Assembly: GCF_000316605.1 (NCBI RefSeq)
Contig: NC_019683.1
Coordinates: forward strand, 4,820,036 to 4,884,035
Reading direction: 5' to 3'
Length of the DNA stretch: 64,000 nucleotides
From: [Leptolyngbya] sp. PCC 7376
GTDB taxonomy: Bacteria; Cyanobacteriota; Cyanobacteriia; Cyanobacteriales; MRBY01
In this document: positions 57,740-64,000 of the stretch, one piece after another
Position numbering within the stretch: the stretch's first letter is position 1
How the letters are laid out: the number at the start of each line of letters is the position of its first letter
Notes under the pieces: model-generated
The model's input: only the letters and a program-made list of their open reading frames with translations
Database searches by the model: none
What the model was told of the DNA's origin: nothing
Made by a program: the position numbers and the translations under genes

Positions 57740-57905
57740 CATCATCTGTGCCTCGCAGATGTAACTAGGAACATGAACATTGACATCGGCGGGCATTCTG
57801 ACTGAGGAAAAAACTCCTTTCACAGTTGCGGGACAGCGCTGGATTTACACCAAACTTTCCCCGTTACCTCTAACGACTGATCTTCGTTAGAACCGAGTTG
57901 AGCGG
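57740..57905 (-). promoter_or_regulatory. cobalamin (adenosyl/methyl-B12) riboswitch
   Basis: Read on the minus strand, the conserved cobalamin aptamer is clear. A P2-type hairpin TCTAACG/CGTTAGA comes first, then GGTAACGGGGAAAG, the core GGTGTAAATCC, GCTGTCCCGCAACTGTG, and AGTCAGAATGCCCGCC. Last comes the hairpin CATCTG/CAGATG with loop CGAGGCA (57743-57761), whose loop would kiss an earlier loop. The ends are approximate. It points to metE downstream. Known B12 riboswitches switch metE off when cobalamin is abundant. Confidence 0.92.
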
Positions 57906-58179
57906 TATCGTAACATATTTTTGCAAGGAAATGATCAATAACGAATTCAACGAGTACAAAACACTTTTCAAATGAATGAATTTATTTACGACGAAAAATA
58001 TTGTTTGTTCTCTAGTCAAAAAACTCAATTCATCGAATAATTTCAACAGTATTGTATTGCAATCAATCAAATTTTAATTGGTCTATTTTTTCGATAAAAA
58101 ACAATTAGATCATCTGTAGTATTTCTGAATGAAAGCATTTTTTTGTATGATGTCTCCGTAGAGCAGAGGCAAATCATCG

Positions 58180-59055
58180 ATGCAAATTTTCGGTACAACA
58201 AAATTACTGGGGGTTATCGGTGACCCTGTCAAACATTCTTTCTCTCCTCTCATGCACAATGCGGCGATCGCCGAACTTGGTACAGATTACGTTTACCTCG
58301 CGTTTCCTATCTCTGCGAATAATCTAAAAACAGCCCTCGATGGATTTCGAGCCATTGATCTGAAGGGATTTAGCATTACGATTCCCCATAAACAATCGAT
58401 CATGGCGCACCTAGAGGCGATCGCCCCAGAAGCGCAGATGGTGGGTGCAGTGAATACTGTTTGGCAAACAGAAACAGGTTGGCAGGGAACGAATACAGAT
58501 GTCGCGGGTTTTATTGCACCGTTAAAAGCATTAGATAAAGATTGGTCGACCGTTTCGCCAGTAATCTTGGGAAATGGTGGAGCGGCAAGAGCAGTTGTCG
58601 TTGGTTGTCATCAGCTTGGTTGCCCGCAGATTCATGTGATTGGCCGCAACCCTGAAAAACTCACAACCTTCGCAAAAAGTTGGCAAGGTACACCTCTCGA
58701 ACAGAAATTACAAACGCATTTATGGGGTGATCTAAATCGCTTAATTCCCACAACAAAATTCCTCGTAAATTCCACACCAGTCGGGATGCACCCGAATATT
58801 GACGCATCGCCTGTAAGTGCAGAGTTGATGAAGCTCTTATCGTCAGATAGTATTGCCTACGATTTAATTTACACGCCCTCACCCACTCAATTTCTACAAC
58901 TTGCTCAAAACCAGGGAGCAACAATTTTTGATGGGTTAGAAATGCTGGTTCAACAGGGGGCGATCGCCTTAGAGAAATGGCTAGCTCAACCCGTTCCAGT
59001 AGCAACAATGCGCCAAGCACTACTCGAACATCTAGCTCAAAAAACTAAAGCATAA
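58180..59055 (+). CDS. aroE: shikimate dehydrogenase
   Basis: Reduces 3-dehydroshikimate with NADPH on the aromatic amino acid pathway. 291 residues. Substrate site HSFSPLMHNAAIAELG, catalytic Lys in TIPHKQSIM, VGAVNTVW, and the NADP loop GNGGAARAVV. The frame closes with FDGLEMLVQQGAIALEKW, the normal AroE end. Divergent from metE's leader region. Confidence 0.96.
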   Translation: MQIFGTTKLLGVIGDPVKHSFSPLMHNAAIAELGTDYVYLAFPISANNLKTALDGFRAIDLKGFSITIPHKQSIMAHLEAIAPEAQMVGAVNTVWQTETGWQGTNTDVAGFIAPLKALDKDWSTVSPVILGNGGAARAVVVGCHQLGCPQIHVIGRNPEKLTTFAKSWQGTPLEQKLQTHLWGDLNRLIPTTKFLVNSTPVGMHPNIDASPVSAELMKLLSSDSIAYDLIYTPSPTQFLQLAQNQGATIFDGLEMLVQQGAIALEKWLAQPVPVATMRQALLEHLAQKTKA

Positions 59056-59065
59056 TATCTTATTT

Positions 59066-59956
59066 TTAAAGTCGCTTATCAATCATGTCAGCGAGAAGCG
59101 AAAACACAGCTAATTGTGTAGCGGCTACAAATAGAATTAAAGTCGCTTCGGTCAGATCTTGACGAACAAATAAATCCAGACCAAAGGACACTAAAAAACC
59201 AAGAAAAAAAAGACTTGCTATGGGGACAAAAATACGAATGGGTGCAAAATAAATACCTGTTCTCAAAATCAGTTTAAAAAACCGTAAAGTATCTCGGATC
59301 GGTTTAATTTTACTATTTCCAACCCGATGAAAATAATCAATTGGCTCATAATGCACAATATAATTATTAGTTAACATTGCCAATGTAATTGTGGTGGTGA
59401 AGCTAAAAGTATCTGGCAAAATATGGATAAACTCTAGGGCAATATCTTTTTTAAAGACACGCATTCCACTATTCAGGTCAGGAATTTTTTGTTTCGCAAT
59501 CCATTGAGCAAATCCAACCAAAAAGAATTTAGGAATTTTCCTAATATTTGAATAAGTGACATTTTCGCCAGTACGAGCCCCAACAACCATATCAAACCGC
59601 TCAGAAAGCTGCATCAAATCTGGCAATCTTTCGTTGGGGTAAGTCGCATCAGCATCAGTAATTGCAATAAAATCATAGGTCGCATGGACAATACCAGTTT
59701 TCAAAGCGGCACCATACCCTTTATTCACTGGATGTTCTAATAATAAAATACCCTCTTGTTTTCTGAGAATAGTCGCAGTATTATCAACAGAACCATCATT
59801 AACAATTATTAGTTCATAGGGCTGTTTGATATTTAATAAGATATCTTTTATTTGCTCAATTGTTGCGGCGATCGCACCCTCTTCATTATAAACAGGAATC
59901 ACAATAGAGACTCCATTTTGAGAAGGAGTTGATATCAATGGCTGCAAAGTTACCAT
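59066..59956 (-). CDS. GT2 family glycosyltransferase, dolichol/polyprenyl-phosphate mannosyl/glucosyltransferase-like
   Basis: 296 residues. GT-A fold: VSIVIPVYNEEGAIAATIEQ (cut here at 20), VNDGSVDNTATILR, ITDADATYPNERLPDL, and SGMRVFKK. Two hydrophobic segments close the C-terminus, so it is membrane-anchored and likely charges a polyprenyl phosphate with a sugar. It starts 42 bases from the divergent membrane-protein gene; a shared promoter is likely and a shared function possible. Confidence 0.9.
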   Translation of the reverse strand: MVTLQPLISTPSQNGVSIVIPVYNEEGAIAATIEQIKDILLNIKQPYELIIVNDGSVDNTATILRKQEGILLLEHPVNKGYGAALKTGIVHATYDFIAITDADATYPNERLPDLMQLSERFDMVVGARTGENVTYSNIRKIPKFFLVGFAQWIAKQKIPDLNSGMRVFKKDIALEFIHILPDTFSFTTTITLAMLTNNYIVHYEPIDYFHRVGNSKIKPIRDTLRFFKLILRTGIYFAPIRIFVPIASLFFLGFLVSFGLDLFVRQDLTEATLILFVAATQLAVFSLLADMIDKRL

Positions 59957-59998
59957 GATTTTTATTTCAGTTTTTTAATTGCAATTTTTTAAGTATAA

Positions 59999-61747
59999 AT
60001 GAGTTCAAACCAATTAGTAAGATTAGAATCTTTTTTGTTCACAAGAGTAAAATACTGGAATGAACCACGTAGTTTATATTGGCTTCTTGCGACTATTTTT
60101 TGCGGTGTTCTATACCCTTGCTTAGGTCTTGCTAAAATTCAAGGGATAGAGTATGTCGTTCAAGATGATGCGAGACAACATATTTTTTGGATGGCAAGAT
60201 TCATAGATCCTGAATTGTTCCCTGATGATTTAATCGCAGACTATTTTCAAAATATTTCTCCGATAGGTTTCAGTTCTCTATTTAAGCTATTAAGCATTTT
60301 TTCACTTGACCCAATCCAAGCATCAATATTCATCCCTATCTTATTAAGTATTTTAGTGAGTTTTGGTGCATTTCTTTTTTCCTTCGAGCTACTAGCTATA
60401 CCGTCAGCAAGTTTCATATCCACTACTATATTCAATCAAAATCTGTGGACACAAGATGGTTTAACGTCTTCTACAGCAAGAGCTTTTCTGATTCCTATTT
60501 TTGTTTTTTTTCTTTGGGGAGTAGTAAGAAAATCTTTCTTTTTTTCATACTTACCTCTCATTCTATTAGGTTTTTTTTATCCTAGCTATGTTCTTGTTGC
60601 ATCAGGTATTTTAGTTCTTCAATGCTTCGCTATTAAAGACAAAAAAATTAGAATTAATCAAAATAAATCAGATTTGTTGCTAAGTATCATTGGTTTGATA
60701 ATTGCTTTTTTCTTATTACTACCTCATGCCTTGGATGCATCAGAATTTGGTCCAATAGTCACTTACTTAGAAGCAAAAGAATTACCTGCATTTCAAGAGA
60801 ACGGTAGAACAGAGTTTTTTCAAGCTGATTTTTGGACTTATATATTTGATGGTAGTCGTTCTGGCATAAGAATTTCTTCGATTCTAATGCCACAAATAAC
60901 TTATATATTTTTTCTTTTTCCTATAATCACTCGATTCAAAAAAACTTTTAGCTTAGTCCAAGATATCAAAAATATTTATATTATAAATCAATTATTCATT
61001 ACAGGAAGTGCACTATTCATCTTTGCTCACATAATTCTTTTCAAATTATATTTACCTAGCCGCTATACTTTACATAGTTTTCGTCTTTCCGTTAGTCTTT
61101 TATCAGGAATTGTAGTTTTTGTTTTACTTCAAAAATTCTTTGAATTACTCAAATTTATTTCTCTTCAGAAATCACAAAAACTTATCGCTATACCAATCGT
61201 TATTCTCGTTGCATTTATAATTTTAGTTGAGCCAATAATTGATAAAGATTTTCCTTACACTGGCTATTCTATAGGCAAGCACAGTAGTCTTTATGAGTTT
61301 TTACAAGATACTCCAAAAGAGACTTTGAATCTCTCACTACTCCGAGAGAATGACAGTTTACCTAGTTTTACTAAGAGAAGTATTTATGCTGGAAGAGAAT
61401 ATGGAATTCCATATCATACAGGATATTACAGTCGCTTTCGAAAAAGAACGAAAGAAATGATTGCTGCCCACTTCACCACAAAATTAAATGAGTTACAGTT
61501 TTTTATCCGGCAATCAAGTGTTGACTATTGGATAGTAAATAATCAAGTATTTACAGCTGCTTTCTTAGAAAATAATAATTGGCTTAATCAATTTCAACCA
61601 GAAACCAATCAGGCGATCGCCACGTTAAAATCATCAACCCAACCGATTGCCTTACAAGAGTTGCAAGAAGAATGCACCGTCTTCACAGACAAAGATCTTT
61701 CTTTAATTGATTCACACTGTATTCTTCAAGCAGAATTGAAAGATTAG
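59999..61747 (+). CDS. large membrane protein of unknown function (possible GT-C type)
   Basis: 582 residues with about ten hydrophobic segments. Residues 55-90 (YVVQDDARQHIFWMARFIDP, then ELFPDDLIADYFQNISP) are the best-preserved part and recall GT-C-fold sugar transferases, where acidic residues in an early loop are catalytic. The rest is AT-rich and Phe/Ile/Leu-rich. No catalytic site is proved. It is divergent from the GT2 gene, which could supply a polyprenyl-linked sugar donor. Confidence 0.75.
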   Translation: MSSNQLVRLESFLFTRVKYWNEPRSLYWLLATIFCGVLYPCLGLAKIQGIEYVVQDDARQHIFWMARFIDPELFPDDLIADYFQNISPIGFSSLFKLLSIFSLDPIQASIFIPILLSILVSFGAFLFSFELLAIPSASFISTTIFNQNLWTQDGLTSSTARAFLIPIFVFFLWGVVRKSFFFSYLPLILLGFFYPSYVLVASGILVLQCFAIKDKKIRINQNKSDLLLSIIGLIIAFFLLLPHALDASEFGPIVTYLEAKELPAFQENGRTEFFQADFWTYIFDGSRSGIRISSILMPQITYIFFLFPIITRFKKTFSLVQDIKNIYIINQLFITGSALFIFAHIILFKLYLPSRYTLHSFRLSVSLLSGIVVFVLLQKFFELLKFISLQKSQKLIAIPIVILVAFIILVEPIIDKDFPYTGYSIGKHSSLYEFLQDTPKETLNLSLLRENDSLPSFTKRSIYAGREYGIPYHTGYYSRFRKRTKEMIAAHFTTKLNELQFFIRQSSVDYWIVNNQVFTAAFLENNNWLNQFQPETNQAIATLKSSTQPIALQELQEECTVFTDKDLSLIDSHCILQAELKD

Positions 61748-61782
61748 TTTTGAGATTTTTCAATCTTCATATTGACAATAAA

Positions 61783-61811
61783 AAAGACATATAGCCTAAC
61801 TACATGTCTTT
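61783..61811. terminator. bidirectional terminator between the membrane protein and gyrA
   Basis: AAAGACAT (61783-61790) pairs with ATGTCTTT (61804-61811), with A-rich and T-rich flanks, between two convergent genes. Confidence 0.7.
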
Positions 61812-61835
61812 ATTTATTTATCACTCAATGTGGAT

Positions 61836-64000
61836 TTATTCTTCTTCAGTGGATTCTGTCATTTCGAGCTCAACTGAATCTCCATCGATGGTGTGCTCAT
61901 CTTGAGTATCTTCCACATCTTCGTCTGCAGCTTCTGGTACAAGGGCAACAGCAACAATTGCATCTTCTTTATCGAGACGCTGAACCCTTACACCTGTTGC
62001 ATTACGGGATTGGAGTGAAATTGATTCCACAGCCTGACGAATCATAATGCCACGGGATGTCACCAGCATTAATTCATTACCTGAATGAACGATCCGTAGA
62101 GAAGCTAGGCGATCGCCCTTAGACTTAAATTTGATTGCCCGTAAACCAACGCCAGCACGATTTTGGAGTCGGAAACGCCCGACTTGAACACGCTTACCAA
62201 AGCCTTTGGTCGTCACAGCCACAACCCAAGGGCCATTATCCACATCTTCAAGAATATCTTCGTTGTCCTCGTCCTCTTCCGCTTCATCCGATGCGGCGAT
62301 CGCCGCCGTAATTTGTGCAGAAACAATGTCCATACTGACAAGCATGTCATCATCAGATTTGAGTTTCATCGCCCGCACACCACGGGTTGAGCGACCAAGG
62401 GGACGAAGTTGTTTACTATCCGCTTGGAAATGAATGGCCATCCCTTCGCTACTCGCCACAATAATGCTGTCTTCTTGGCGAGCAAGGCGCACCCAATTGA
62501 GTTGGTCACCATCTTCAAGGGAAATTGCGATTAAACCATTAGAACGAATGCGAGCAAATGCCGACAGAGTCGTTTTCTTGATATAACCATTCTGAGTCAG
62601 CATTACAAGATATTCATCTTCCGTAAACTCACTGACCCGAATCATTGAAGTAATCTTTTCTTCCTTCGGAATCGGCAACAATTGAATAGCGGGCAAACCT
62701 CTTGCCGTTCGGGAAGATTCAGGGATTTGGTAGGCATGGAGCGAATACACGACACCTCGATCTGTGAAGAACAACACATGGTCATGGTCACAACAGGTAA
62801 GGAAGTGATCAATGCCATCGTCTTCCTTCATTTTTGCAGCCGCTTTACCGCGAGTCGCTCGGTTCTGGGCATCGAAAGTCGCCACAGGCATCCGTTTGAT
62901 GTAACCTTGCTCCGTTAATAAAATTGCGGAGCGCTCATTGGCAATCAGGTCAATATCCTGTAAATCACCAGCGTCAAAGACAATCTCAGTGCGGCGATCG
63001 CTCTGGTGGATGGTCTTAATTTCGGTTAATTCATCTTCAATGATGGCGTCAACTCGCTCACGTCGCGCCAGAATATCTTCGAGATCAGTAATTTTGAGTT
63101 GCAGATCTTCATGCTCGGCCTGAATCTTATCTGCTTCAAGTGCTGTCAATCGACGCAACTGCATTTGAAGGATCGCATCAGCTTGAGGCTGACTTAGTTC
63201 GTAGCCTTCCATGAGTTCTGTACGAGCCGTTGCCGAGTCTGCTGCACGACGAATCAATGCAATTACAGCATCAAGATTACTGAGCGCAATTAACAAACCC
63301 TGCAAAATATGATCGCGTTCTCGGGCTTTGCGGAGTTCGTATTGCGTCCGGCGGGTAATGACTTCTACACGGAAGTCGAGGAACACAGTCAGAAACTGTT
63401 TTAGATTGAGGAGTTGAGGTTCACCATTAACCAAGGCCAACATATTTGCGCCAAAGTTATTCTGAAGTGGTGTGTGTTTGTAGAGATTATTCAGTACCAC
63501 CTGCGCATAAGCATCACGCTTCAGCTCAATCACAATCCGCATTCCTTGGCGATCGCTCTCATCGCGAATATCAGAAATACCATCGAGTCTCTTATCGTTT
63601 ACCATGTCGGCAATACGCTCGATCAAACCTGCTTTATTGGTTTGATAAGGAAGCTCTGTGACGATAATTGCTTCTTTTTCACGACCATTTTGGCGAAGCA
63701 TTTCAACCTCAGCCACACCACGCATCGTGATCGAACCACGCCCAGTCAAATAGGCATCTTTAATACCGGAACGACCCAAAATTTGAGCCCCTGTAGGGAA
63801 ATCTGGTGCCGGAATAAATTGCATCAATTCCTGAATCGTAATCTCAGGATTATGGATGAGAGCTGTTGCACCATCAATAATTTCGCCAAGGTTATGGGGG
63901 GGGATATTGGTTGCCATGCCCACCGCAATTCCGGAGGAACCATTCACCAAAAGTTGAGGAACTCGTGCAGGGAGAACAACGGGCTCTTGTTGCGAACCGT
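61836..64000 (-). CDS. gyrA: DNA gyrase subunit A, N-terminus beyond the window
   Basis: The frame is open to the window edge; upstream codons GSQQEPVVLPARVPQLLVNG confirm that the gene continues, so the first 150 or so residues, including the catalytic Tyr, are missing. The visible 721 residues include GSSGIAVGMATNIPPHN, ITMRGVAE, the coiled-coil arm and the C-terminal beta-pinwheel (repeats such as LTEQGYIKRMPV and LTQNGYIKKTTL). The box usually written QRRGGKG reads QNRATRGKAAAK here, as I recall for cyanobacterial GyrA. The last 30 residues are acidic. Confidence 0.95.
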   Translation of the reverse strand, partial: GSQQEPVVLPARVPQLLVNGSSGIAVGMATNIPPHNLGEIIDGATALIHNPEITIQELMQFIPAPDFPTGAQILGRSGIKDAYLTGRGSITMRGVAEVEMLRQNGREKEAIIVTELPYQTNKAGLIERIADMVNDKRLDGISDIRDESDRQGMRIVIELKRDAYAQVVLNNLYKHTPLQNNFGANMLALVNGEPQLLNLKQFLTVFLDFRVEVITRRTQYELRKARERDHILQGLLIALSNLDAVIALIRRAADSATARTELMEGYELSQPQADAILQMQLRRLTALEADKIQAEHEDLQLKITDLEDILARRERVDAIIEDELTEIKTIHQSDRRTEIVFDAGDLQDIDLIANERSAILLTEQGYIKRMPVATFDAQNRATRGKAAAKMKEDDGIDHFLTCCDHDHVLFFTDRGVVYSLHAYQIPESSRTARGLPAIQLLPIPKEEKITSMIRVSEFTEDEYLVMLTQNGYIKKTTLSAFARIRSNGLIAISLEDGDQLNWVRLARQEDSIIVASSEGMAIHFQADSKQLRPLGRSTRGVRAMKLKSDDDMLVSMDIVSAQITAAIAASDEAEEDEDNEDILEDVDNGPWVVAVTTKGFGKRVQVGRFRLQNRAGVGLRAIKFKSKGDRLASLRIVHSGNELMLVTSRGIMIRQAVESISLQSRNATGVRVQRLDKEDAIVAVALVPEAADEDVEDTQDEHTIDGDSVELEMTESTEEE

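Overview
The window is a cyanobacterial chromosome segment. Evidence for this: psaA-psaB (photosystem I core), the overlapping psbD-psbC pair (photosystem II D2 and CP43), an RpaB-type response regulator, the cyanobacterial small RNA Yfr1 just upstream of trxA, and the palindrome GCGATCGC (HIP1) scattered through genes and spacers. Gene content, moderate-to-low GC and a cobalamin-riboswitch/metE locus resemble the Synechococcus PCC 7002 / PCC 7376-like clade. That placement is inference; no search was run.

Layout. 0-2.9 kb: two secreted or unknown proteins, the first cut by the window edge. Both end in nearly the same basic tail, and the second has a papain-like Cys/His/Asp arrangement. 2.9-6.2 kb: a mobile island with an IS630-type element, a 255-bp MITE-like element with 4-bp target duplications, a Uma2-family pseudogene with two stops and one frameshift, and a second IS630-type element whose transposase needs a -1 frameshift on A8. 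6.5-20.7 kb: typA, a hybrid sensor kinase, an ABC-2 permease, small cyanobacterial proteins, a REC-GAF-GAF-class III cyclase, hemC, a NIL/ferredoxin protein, DUF2237, a NADAR/YbiA protein and a YdcF-like protein. 20.8-31 kb: psaB/psaA (minus), a lipoprotein-dehydrogenase pair (plus), and psbC/psbD (minus). 31.2-36.3 kb, minus strand: cobU, an RNase D-like exonuclease, lgt, queF, two VTT-domain membrane proteins and an RRM RNA-binding protein.

36.6-45.4 kb: a CHASE2 hybrid kinase, a HEAT-repeat protein, a TrpD-like protein, ilvA and a GT4 glycosyltransferase. 45.5-48.8 kb: Yfr1, trxA, a 55-aa small protein downstream of an orphan ParA ATPase, and rpaB. 48.9-57.9 kb: truB, a DUF2555-like gene with coaBC, a GNAT, a Dabb-family protein, pyrG, and a metE operon preceded by a cobalamin riboswitch. 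58-64 kb: aroE, a GT2 glycosyltransferase, a large AT-rich membrane protein and gyrA (N-terminus outside the window).

Functional links: RpaB is a known light-stress regulator of photosystem I genes, and psaAB lie in the same window. Cobalamin appears twice: cobU acts in cobinamide salvage or assembly, and the riboswitch should silence the B12-independent methionine synthase when cobalamin is available. No tRNA, rRNA or CRISPR array was seen. Start codons were moved inward from the longest open frame where an ATG, a ribosome-binding site, a signal peptide or family length supported it.
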